The position numbers and the translations under genes were made by a program. Under the pieces are notes generated by a model. The model saw only the letters and a list, made by a program, of their open reading frames with translations, was not told where the DNA came from and searched no databases. From Roseburia rectibacter (GTDB lineage Bacteria > Bacillota > Clostridia > Lachnospirales > Lachnospiraceae): a DNA stretch of 64,000 nt. The stretch lies in contig NZ_CP092473.1 of NCBI RefSeq assembly GCF_014287515.2, positions 2,941,001-3,005,000 on the forward strand, read 5' to 3'. Positions 8,203-15,560 of this stretch are shown in pieces (position 1 is the first letter of the stretch; each line of letters begins with the position of its first letter).

Positions 8203-9506
8203 GCTCTCATACCTCCATCTGGACTCATATTTTTAAAAATATCTGCGATATATCCATCCTCTTTTCCTGCTTCACCATTGATCAGAACCGGACCATTTAC
8301 GCAAAATATGCCACGCCCGATAGAGGTAAGACCACCAACTGCCAGAAAACCATTTTGCAGATCTTTGACGGCAAGCATTAAAATACCCATGATCCATCTG
8401 GCATCTGCCGGATTTTCTTTGATACGGACAGACATCTTAAGTGTAAGGTCTCCATCAACATAAGTTCTGTCTGTATATAATGCTCCTTTTTTGACTGCTC
8501 CTTCAAAACGGCTTACTCCTGTCCTTGTCATCGTAAGCGGTCTGGCATGCCAAATAACCGCTTCATTGATAATGATATTAGATGCGCATGCTTCTTTTTT
8601 ATCCACGAAACCGAACGCATAGTCCATGATACCTGCGATATTTAACGGCATTTTTGTACCATTTTTTTCTAACTCCCATAAAATTTCTTTTACCCTGTGC
8701 CGTATCGCTCCTGCAAAACTTGTTCCCGGTATGACCGGCATACCATGATCTGTCAGATGTACATAATCCGGTTCTCCCTTTCTGGCAGCATACTGACGGA
8801 TACTGATTCCTCCTTTCATACGCAGAGGAATTTCAATTTTTATCGTCTTTGCATATAGAGGATCAACAGACATTTTATATTCTTCAATCTCATTTTGGAC
8901 ATCAAGCCATGTCTTATCATCATAAGCCTGTGCATATTCCAGATAGTTTGTTTTATCATAGCATCTGCTGTTTACAACTGTTACTTCAAATGTACCAAAC
9001 CCTCTGGTCTTTTTATTTCCAAGACGGATCTCTGATTGATCGATTCCATAAATAAAAGCTTTTATCCCACCTGCCATTTCAGGCTCGTCATCCGCTTCGC
9101 GAATTACAAGTTCTATAAAAAAATATGCCTCCGCTCCGGTCTCCAATATCTCTGTATCATATTTACTCTCCGTTTTCGAAGTCTTATTATCGTTTAACGA
9201 AACACCATCGCGAACGGAAAACGCGACTGTTTTTTCGTCAAAAACCATATCTGATATATAGACAGAACTCATCCTGCCATTTCCATCCGCACTTAAATAC
9301 CCCATCATACACGGAGAGTCTTTTTCCTTTTCCAGATATGCCCTCATAGCACCTGCAACAGAACTTCCTGCGACAAACGGTCTTCCATCTGCATCTTTTA
9401 AAACATCTGAATCCGTCCACTTTTCTTCTCCTGACGAAACACAAAGCGGAGCGGTAAACCGGACTTGTATTCTTAGAACTTTTCTTTTTAAAATCCTATT
9501 ACTCAT
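8199..9506 (-). CDS. cas7: Fused double Cas7 (Csm3/Cmr4-like) RAMP protein
   Basis: In 435 residues two Cas7 domains follow each other. Domain 1 (about 10-190) has PFVAGSSVAGAMRAYLE and the glycine-rich loop NKKTRGFGTFEV. Domain 2 (about 220-415) has PVIPGTSFAGAIRHRVKE and VGGLTSIGRGIFCV. Cas7 subunits hold the crRNA and in type III complexes cut target RNA at 6-nt steps using a loop aspartate; candidates lie in the WTDSDVLKDADG segment and before the second PGTS motif. Cas7 fusions are a recurring property of III-D and III-E relatives. It overlaps both neighbours by ATGA, implying translational coupling. Confidence 0.85.
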   Translation of the reverse strand: MSNRILKRKVLRIQVRFTAPLCVSSGEEKWTDSDVLKDADGRPFVAGSSVAGAMRAYLEKEKDSPCMMGYLSADGNGRMSSVYISDMVFDEKTVAFSVRDGVSLNDNKTSKTESKYDTEILETGAEAYFFIELVIREADDEPEMAGGIKAFIYGIDQSEIRLGNKKTRGFGTFEVTVVNSRCYDKTNYLEYAQAYDDKTWLDVQNEIEEYKMSVDPLYAKTIKIEIPLRMKGGISIRQYAARKGEPDYVHLTDHGMPVIPGTSFAGAIRHRVKEILWELEKNGTKMPLNIAGIMDYAFGFVDKKEACASNIIINEAVIWHARPLTMTRTGVSRFEGAVKKGALYTDRTYVDGDLTLKMSVRIKENPADARWIMGILMLAVKDLQNGFLAVGGLTSIGRGIFCVNGPVLINGEAGKEDGYIADIFKNMSPDGGMRA

Positions 9507-11614
9507 GCATCCTGCTCCTTTTGCAATATCTTTACACAGTATTTCAGATCTATGATGTAACTGCGATACATAAACCTGTACTTCTCATTATCATCCATGT
9601 CACTGTGGAACTCTATTCCATAGTTCTTTTGGATTTCCCGTTCTGTTTCAGCTGCAATACTCTTCGGATCTGCTTTTTCCAGAATCTTAATGCAAATGTT
9701 CTTTTTCTTTTCATCTTCAATCTGTCTGATCTGTTCTGACATGGCTTCGTATGATTTTTCTGTCCGGAAAAGTACCCTGATCTTTGCCACAGCTGCATTC
9801 AATACCGACAAATTTATGCCGGATTCATTTTTGATATCACTGGTAAATTCCCCAGCTTTCTCACGGATATTTTTTTCCGCTTTTTTTTCAAAATCATCCT
9901 GCAGCAGTGTATAAATAATTCCCGTTTTACCATCCAATTTCCGATGATCTGCTTCATCAGAATACTTCGATATATATATCTTTCCTTCCGAAGCGGATTT
10001 TCCTCTCAAAAACTTTTCTGCAATAATCTCACCATAACCTTCTGTGGTGCGTTCACCAATAAAACAGTTCTTTAACAGCTGAATGTCAAATCCACACTCA
10101 GAATGAAGGATAAACGAACTACCTTTCCCGATCGCATAAAAGACAGGTTTGCGACGCTTCCAGGTAACATTAAATCCACCGACCGTATCAAACTTAAAAA
10201 AAGGATTCCTGATCTCAAGATCTGATACCGAAAGTATATCTTCCAAATACTGTTTTAAGACCTCTGGCTCTGCTGTCAGGATTCCCTGCTTATTATATAA
10301 AACCAGATCAGACAATACCGTTATGACGGCATCCTTTACCGTATCCTGCGGATTTTTATCGCAAACTTCTTCCAAGCTGTCTAATGTAAAGTCAACGTCT
10401 CCAAACTCACCGGACTTTCCATATCCCATACGGACATGTTTCAAAGTTCCGACAGCTTCAATGATCTTTTCTGCAACCTCTCTTCCAGCATAAATAAAGC
10501 CTCCGAACGACTGTCCCTCACTGATGCCTGCCAGCTGATAAAAACTTGATCCATCCTCATTTCCGGTTGCCCTTCCGATTGATTTATCCTCCGGTCTCTG
10601 ATGATGGTAGCTGATCTCTGTATCAACCGTCATAACCTTTTTATCATCTGCTATATAATCAATTCCGGAAGATGTCATCTGACGGCTGCCACAATCCGGC
10701 TCATACAACAGATCAAATATCATCATCTTTCCGTCTGCATCATAGGACTGATCTTTTTCCTTCTGCCAGGATGCACGCCCCGGTATACATCTGGTCTGAC
10801 CGCACTTAATGTAAGCATTTGAAACTACCATATTTTCTTTTGACATCATCTCGCGATATGCAGTCTGTCCCATCGCACCTGCGATCAGTCCCAATACTTT
10901 GCTTCCCGCAATGTAATCTTCTGTTTCTGCCTGATTACCGTTTTCCGTTTTACATATCAGCGTAGAGTTTAAATGGATCGTGTAAGAGATTTTATTTCTG
11001 TCATAAAACTGCTTTGAAGGAAACATCACATGTTTACATTCCTGCTCATCTCCATCTTCCAAACGCATGGTAACGAGCCCGAGTCCCCTTGTTCTTGCCA
11101 TACCAATATGTTTTACCAAAGAAACTGCACTTTTCAAAATTTCCTCATCTTCCCTGTTTTCCATTCCGCAATCCGCTTCAAAAACAAGTCCTTTCCGTAC
11201 CACTCGTATTGTCCGCAGCGAATTTTCATCCGCTACACCGGTTCTCTGGTCAACTGCTGTCTGCGTCCTTGTATATGCATACTGTGCAAGCACATTCTGA
11301 GGTGCCGTAAGCTCGCTTTCAAATGCTTCCAGATCCTCTACCGTCTTTTTATAATCCCTGATATATGCATTCGAGAGCCAGAACTCACAAGACTGATAAC
11401 CTGCCTCCCCAAAAATCCTTGTATACTGTGATTTTTCCATGATTCCCATCTCACACATTTCAAGTGCAGCCTCTCTGATGCATCCTTTGATCCTCTTTGC
11501 CGGAATATAGGGAATACCATATTTATCATAAACAACATCCGTATCCACAAGACTATTATAAGTCTCTCCCGCCGTTGTTGACAGATCACTTAAAAGCCTG
11601 ATCGTTATCTTCAT
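9503..11614 (-). CDS. csx10: Type III-D RAMP protein Csx10
   Basis: The protein is 703 residues from the ATG at 11614. I chose this start because GGAGGG lies 8 bases upstream, whereas the longer frame starts with TTG at 11638 and has no ribosome site. The N-terminus (MKITIRLLSDLSTTAGE, then GIPYIPAKRIKGCIREAALE) is characteristic of Csx10. Three glycine-rich RAMP loops can be seen: MARTRGLGLVTM, VRMGYGKSGEFGDV and ERTTEGYGEI, suggesting several RAMP folds in one chain. It overlaps the end of cas10 by 29 bp. Csx10 takes the Cas5-like position at the crRNA tag in III-D complexes. Confidence 0.78.
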   Translation of the reverse strand: MKITIRLLSDLSTTAGETYNSLVDTDVVYDKYGIPYIPAKRIKGCIREAALEMCEMGIMEKSQYTRIFGEAGYQSCEFWLSNAYIRDYKKTVEDLEAFESELTAPQNVLAQYAYTRTQTAVDQRTGVADENSLRTIRVVRKGLVFEADCGMENREDEEILKSAVSLVKHIGMARTRGLGLVTMRLEDGDEQECKHVMFPSKQFYDRNKISYTIHLNSTLICKTENGNQAETEDYIAGSKVLGLIAGAMGQTAYREMMSKENMVVSNAYIKCGQTRCIPGRASWQKEKDQSYDADGKMMIFDLLYEPDCGSRQMTSSGIDYIADDKKVMTVDTEISYHHQRPEDKSIGRATGNEDGSSFYQLAGISEGQSFGGFIYAGREVAEKIIEAVGTLKHVRMGYGKSGEFGDVDFTLDSLEEVCDKNPQDTVKDAVITVLSDLVLYNKQGILTAEPEVLKQYLEDILSVSDLEIRNPFFKFDTVGGFNVTWKRRKPVFYAIGKGSSFILHSECGFDIQLLKNCFIGERTTEGYGEIIAEKFLRGKSASEGKIYISKYSDEADHRKLDGKTGIIYTLLQDDFEKKAEKNIREKAGEFTSDIKNESGINLSVLNAAVAKIRVLFRTEKSYEAMSEQIRQIEDEKKKNICIKILEKADPKSIAAETEREIQKNYGIEFHSDMDDNEKYRFMYRSYIIDLKYCVKILQKEQDA

Positions 11615-13118
11615 TTTCATTCCCTCCTTCCATGACAAGATCCATAACCTCTAACACATCATACCAGACCGGATATTGATCTATATTGGCGCGGTAACTG
11701 CCGTACCCCCTTGATTCCAGAAAAGAAACATATTCATCCATAGCATTCTTTCCCATCGTGATCACATCACGCAGCTGCTTTGCCTTGCTTCTTGGCATGG
11801 ACAATATCTGCCCCTTCCATTCATCAAAACGGCAGATACTGTATCGCTGGTTCTTCTGATTCAGTCTGTACCGGTCATTCTTTGCCGGTACATAATACGG
11901 ACGTGCCATAAATGATCCGGCATCAGAACAATACTGTCTGTCTCTGTAAGCAGATAGATTGGCAGCTCTTATGTTTGAACACATCTGATAATCAAAAAAA
12001 TTGCCAATTTCATCATCTACGCCATGGTTTTCTTTCTGTTTCGCTCTTTTCTTTGCACTGCCGCAGCATTCTTCCGCAACCTGATAAGCATCTGAAAATG
12101 GAAAATGGCTGTTGAAAAAAGCGATACCTCCACACGCACTGTATTCGCTGTCATTACCGATATTCCCAAGAAAATACCGGACTGCCGGTATTGCCAGCTT
12201 CGGATTGCAGACAAATGTAATGTCATCTCCAGCAACAATGATCTCCCGGTAAAGCTTGTGCTGCGTTTTTTTAACCTCCGGCGACAAACGCTCCATATAT
12301 TCTGTCATTTTATCGAACGTATGACGGAATGTATCTGCGATCTCTTTCGACAGACTCCGCATTGTCAAAATTGCTTCTCCATAGTATTCGATAACTTTGT
12401 GTTTTTTACCTTCCCCTCCCATGATTTTTTTTATACGTTTTCCCATACTGTTTCCATCAATATGGCATACTGCAAGCAGCGAATTATCCCCTTTTCCGGT
12501 CACCATATCGTCAAACACCTTTTCACGCTCGTCTTTCGGGAATGCCTGACGTTTTAATTTTGATTCCGTACAGTAATATTTATTATTTTCCATGTAAGTT
12601 ATGGGATATCCGGTAATAGAATCGACTGCCATAAACGGCATTGCACCAACCGGCTGTGCAAGCGGCATGTATGCTTTGATACGCCGCATTTCATCATTGA
12701 TATGATTATAATCCTTGTTATAAGACTCCGTCTTTTCGATGACGGCAACTGCAAGATTTAAAGAATAAGTTTCATCCAGAACATGCTTTGCAAGAAAACG
12801 GTTTACCTTCTGACAGACCGCGCCATGCCGGAATAAGACATATGCATTGCCTCCCCCGATAAACATGACCTGCATCTCTATGGACAAATCTTTCAGAAAT
12901 GCCGTCGGATCATCGTTATGCCAGTCTGTCATATAGTGGGATTGTTCTGCAGTATCTAACTCTTTTTTGTATTTTTCCAGTCCATCCGTAATAATGTTTG
13001 CAACCAGTACAGATGCCCCAATGATTTCTTTTGCCTTATTTGTCTTAAAAATATAAGACTGTATTCCCCTGACATCATACATTGCCAATACTTCTTTATC
13101 TAATAGTTCTTCCCTCAT
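11586..13118 (-). CDS. cas10: Compact Cas10 with AGDD palm motif, no HD domain
   Basis: This 510-residue Cas10 begins almost at the first palm domain (DVRGIQSYIFKTNKAKEIIGAS, split over residues 15-37), so the usual N-terminal HD nuclease is missing. Palm 1 carries GGGN at 88-91. Palm 2 carries the aspartate-bearing DGNSMGK (221-227) and IIVAGDDITF, where AGDD (296-299) replaces the usual GGDD while keeping both aspartates. It is therefore probably still able to make cyclic oligoadenylates when target RNA is bound, but not to cut DNA by HD. A CARF-HEPN gene lies directly upstream in the operon. AAGGAGAAT supports the start. Confidence 0.88.
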   Translation of the reverse strand: MREELLDKEVLAMYDVRGIQSYIFKTNKAKEIIGASVLVANIITDGLEKYKKELDTAEQSHYMTDWHNDDPTAFLKDLSIEMQVMFIGGGNAYVLFRHGAVCQKVNRFLAKHVLDETYSLNLAVAVIEKTESYNKDYNHINDEMRRIKAYMPLAQPVGAMPFMAVDSITGYPITYMENNKYYCTESKLKRQAFPKDEREKVFDDMVTGKGDNSLLAVCHIDGNSMGKRIKKIMGGEGKKHKVIEYYGEAILTMRSLSKEIADTFRHTFDKMTEYMERLSPEVKKTQHKLYREIIVAGDDITFVCNPKLAIPAVRYFLGNIGNDSEYSACGGIAFFNSHFPFSDAYQVAEECCGSAKKRAKQKENHGVDDEIGNFFDYQMCSNIRAANLSAYRDRQYCSDAGSFMARPYYVPAKNDRYRLNQKNQRYSICRFDEWKGQILSMPRSKAKQLRDVITMGKNAMDEYVSFLESRGYGSYRANIDQYPVWYDVLEVMDLVMEGGNENEDNDQAFK

Positions 13119-13141
13119 ACATTCTCCTTTTGTATCCAGTG

Positions 13142-14548
13142 CTACGCTTGTATATCCGCATATAGTCTGCGACCATTTTGAATGAATTCATTGATGACGG
13201 TAGTTAATTCTTTCCGTGTCATGCGCTTTGTATTCATCATATGATTCCATTTATTCCGTTCATCCTTAATAATCCGGTACATTAAAATCTGTTTCGAAAG
13301 TAACTTTTTATTATTCGCATTCGTACTTACCGTAATCACATACGGACTTCCTTTCTTCGGATAATCAAAGGTTGCATCGGATCCTTTTTCTATCTGCATC
13401 CATCTCATTTTAAGAATTTCATTCACTGAACTGATCAAACTGATTTTACTTTCAGCTTTATCCAGCTTACTGACATCCAGTAACATGCCTATGTAATAGT
13501 TCAATTCGTTTGGAAACGGGTTCGTATTATATTTCGGAAATACTTCTTCTGGTATTTCCTTATTACTTTCAAAATGTATGATATATTTTTCTTCCCATTC
13601 TGCCGGCACTTTCGACTCGATATAAGTAAGTGTCTGCTGATACAGTTTCTTTGACACAAGCCACTCAACAATATCCAGACTTGTGGCATTCTCATCTAAT
13701 ATTTTTTTATAATCATTTTTAATCTGCTCAATAAAAACTGAAAATAGAGGGTCGCTTTTATCTGCCTTTCTGATCTGCTTTCTGAGTTCTATTAACTGTC
13801 TGTCAAATTCATCTGTATTGCAAAGCATGATCGCCTCAGACAGATCATTCATTGTCTGCACTACCGGCGGAATCTCTTCTTTAATACTCTTATAATAGGA
13901 CAGAAGCTGATCCGCCCGTCCATACTCGATAAACTCATTCATTCCGGAGACAAAATCAAAAATCTGATAGGTAACATTCTGCTTTTGAATTGTTCCTTTT
14001 CCACCTTCAAAATTGATGGAGTAGATTCCTTTTGGAACAACATCGCTGGTCTTCAATAATGAAAAAACCGCATTCATAAGTAATGAAATATCACGCAGCC
14101 CGCCCTGTGTGTCAATCCAGAGATTCAAATCTCCAGCCTCTTTTTTCTTTTTCAGAACATATTCTGCGATCTCTGCAATCGCCTGTCTTTTGCTTTCCAG
14201 ATCGGTTGAATTTAACGTTCTTCGCTGGGGCATCGTTATATAATGGATCTCTTTTTCATTTTTCAACTGGAGATTGATCCGTTCCTGATAAAACTCACAC
14301 GGAGACATTATTTTCTCCTCATCCTTAAGCATAAATGACACCTGCTCCACAGATTCCCGTGTGCAGAGCATGATCACTTCATCCGGTATCTCGCCCGCTT
14401 CTATCAGCATTCTTGTGATCGGTTCTAACTGACTGTAATATTCAATTTCATGCTCAGTATTATTTTCATCTGTCCATTTACATTTACTCTCTTCTATAAT
14501 TCCCTCTCTTACCGACAGTTTGCTCATGGACAACAGCAAAATATTCAT
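13142..14548 (-). CDS. CARF-HEPN ribonuclease (Csm6/Csx1-like, TM1812 type)
   Basis: The 468-residue protein has an N-terminal CARF-type Rossmann domain: MNILLLSMSKLSVREG, IMLCTRESVEQV and the ligand-loop-like LWIDTQGGLRDISLLMNAV (about 143-160). The C-terminal HEPN domain carries RNKWNH (431-436), an R-X4-H active site. Such proteins are switched on by cyclic oligoadenylate from Cas10 and degrade RNA non-specifically, driving dormancy or cell death during infection. It lies between the Csx20-like gene and cas10, with 11- and 23-bp gaps. GGGTGGAAAT precedes its ATG. Confidence 0.85.
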   Translation of the reverse strand: MNILLLSMSKLSVREGIIEESKCKWTDENNTEHEIEYYSQLEPITRMLIEAGEIPDEVIMLCTRESVEQVSFMLKDEEKIMSPCEFYQERINLQLKNEKEIHYITMPQRRTLNSTDLESKRQAIAEIAEYVLKKKKEAGDLNLWIDTQGGLRDISLLMNAVFSLLKTSDVVPKGIYSINFEGGKGTIQKQNVTYQIFDFVSGMNEFIEYGRADQLLSYYKSIKEEIPPVVQTMNDLSEAIMLCNTDEFDRQLIELRKQIRKADKSDPLFSVFIEQIKNDYKKILDENATSLDIVEWLVSKKLYQQTLTYIESKVPAEWEEKYIIHFESNKEIPEEVFPKYNTNPFPNELNYYIGMLLDVSKLDKAESKISLISSVNEILKMRWMQIEKGSDATFDYPKKGSPYVITVSTNANNKKLLSKQILMYRIIKDERNKWNHMMNTKRMTRKELTTVINEFIQNGRRLYADIQA

Positions 14549-14559
14549 ATTTCCACCCT

Positions 14560-14922
14560 TTATCTTCTCGTATATTTTCTGAATTTTTTAAAATTAAAAT
14601 ACGACTCTTTTTTATTTCCGACCTCTTTTACAATCCGTTCACTGCATGCAGCTACAACTGTTATATCCTGATCCAACAGCATATTTATGACCTGAAATGC
14701 CAGTGTAAACTCTCCCTGACACAACACTGCCGCCGGTGAGTATTCTAACACCTTCTCAACAATCTTTCTGCCTGAATCTTCAACCTGTGTTTCTGTCGCA
14801 TATGCATCCACATTTGGAAAGGGGATATCTACGATCTTCCCATATTTCTGAGCTTCCACCCGCTGACCTTCTTCCCATTTTTCAGAAGGATGGTTTGTCA
14901 AATTAATAAATATATCGTCCAT
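14560..14922 (-). CDS. Small Csx20-like CRISPR accessory protein (candidate ring nuclease)
   Basis: From the ATG at 14922 the product has 120 residues; an in-frame TTG at 14934 is the only longer choice. It opens MDDIFINLTNHPSEKW, then KIVDIPFPNVDAYATE, then AAVLCQGEFTLAFQVINML and ITVVAACSERIVKE. The last two segments look like the second half of a Rossmann/CARF-like fold and recall small CRISPR proteins such as Csx20, which are predicted to degrade cyclic oligoadenylates. Its place just before the CARF-HEPN gene fits an off-switch. The family name is tentative. Confidence 0.5.
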   Translation of the reverse strand: MDDIFINLTNHPSEKWEEGQRVEAQKYGKIVDIPFPNVDAYATETQVEDSGRKIVEKVLEYSPAAVLCQGEFTLAFQVINMLLDQDITVVAACSERIVKEVGNKKESYFNFKKFRKYTRR

Positions 14923-14941
14923 AAGTTTTATCAAAGCACTT

Positions 14942-15202
14942 TCATAAAAAATTATTGTCCGTTGTATATAGTCCTATTACCTCTTTGCTGGAATAACGCA
15001 GAGAATCAAACCTGTATATCATAATGCTGTCTTCCTCTTTTTTACAGGTACGTCCCAGTTCTGATTTAAGTTTGTTCAACTTAGCTTCTGTAATCGTTCC
15101 TTCAAAAACAGATTTTTGAACATGAATCAGATACTTTCTGCAGATTTTCAGTATCTTATTTGTCCTTTTTACATTTACATCATAGACAAGAATGACAAAC
15201 AT
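14942..15202 (-). CDS. cas2: CRISPR adaptation protein Cas2
   Basis: The 86-residue protein starts MFVILVYDVNVKRTNKILKI, with the conserved Asp of the VYDVN strand, and has the normal Cas2 length. I rejected the 24-residue N-terminal extension that starts at 15274 because the promoter -10 box is at 15277-15282, and AAGGA lies before the ATG at 15202. Cas2 dimers bridge Cas1 dimers in the spacer integration complex; here the partner is the RT-Cas1 fusion. It is the first gene of the transcription unit that runs to cas6. Confidence 0.93.
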   Translation of the reverse strand: MFVILVYDVNVKRTNKILKICRKYLIHVQKSVFEGTITEAKLNKLKSELGRTCKKEEDSIMIYRFDSLRYSSKEVIGLYTTDNNFL

Positions 15203-15276
15203 GCGGTTCCTTATCCTCTGTGTGGCAATGAACTGGTTAATAAAAATTCCACCTGGTAAAACATTTGTATTCATTT

Positions 15277-15305
15277 ATTATACTTTAGTTATTCTGATCT
15301 TTCAA
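15277..15305 (-). promoter_or_regulatory. Sigma-A promoter of cas2-cas6 operon
   Basis: On the minus strand TTGAAA (15300-15305) and TATAAT (15277-15282) are separated by 17 bases. It lies downstream of the terminator after the solitary repeat, so the effector operon can be expressed separately from the array and RT-cas1. Confidence 0.75.
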
Positions 15306-15340
15306 GGTTTCAACAGGTATAATCAGCAAATAAGCGCAAC

Positions 15341-15377
15341 AAAAATAAGCCTTTATTGTGTAATAGTGATAAAGGCT
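15341..15377 (-). terminator. Intrinsic terminator after the solitary CRISPR repeat
   Basis: A perfect 9-bp stem (AGCCTTTAT with ATAAAGGCT, 12-base loop) is followed on the minus strand by TATTTTTG. It ends a short transcript from the leader 1 promoter only 7 bases past the repeat. Confidence 0.7.
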
Positions 15378-15383
15378 CATCTT

Positions 15384-15412
15384 GTGTTGATTCCTTATAG
15401 GTAATGTAAAAC
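15384..15412 (-). CRISPR. Solitary CRISPR repeat (array 1)
   Basis: A single 29-bp repeat matches the main array repeat at 26 of 29 positions. The three changes are clustered in the half away from the leader. It directly follows a full copy of the array leader (15413-15560) and precedes a terminator, so it is a one-repeat array without a flanking second repeat. Confidence 0.8.
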
Positions 15413-15560
15413 AACTGATTTTATCAGCTTTGTTATATATCATACTCTTAAAATTCCTCTATTTCAACCCATTTTTCCCACGAAAATCAATGACTTTACA
15501 CCAGAAATTTTCTCTTGATGCCTTGTAAACAGCGACTTTAAAGTCAACGGACTTTTTTGC
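15413..15560 (-). promoter_or_regulatory. Leader 1 with array promoter
   Basis: This 148-bp stretch between the RT-cas1 stop and the solitary repeat is a diverged copy of leader 2. It holds the same promoter (TTGAAA at 15462-15467, 17 bp, TATGAT at 15439-15444), the same CTGAT/ATCAG small palindrome touching the repeat, and at its far end the AAAAAAGTCCG motif seen in leader 2. Confidence 0.8.

Noticed and set aside
15203..15274. 24-residue N-terminal extension of Cas2
   Set aside because: It would start at the promoter -10 box, before the predicted transcription start, and lacks a ribosome site.
15341..15377. tracrRNA-like anti-repeat
   Set aside because: The stem pairs with itself and not with the CRISPR repeat, and type III systems do not use tracrRNA; a terminator explains it.
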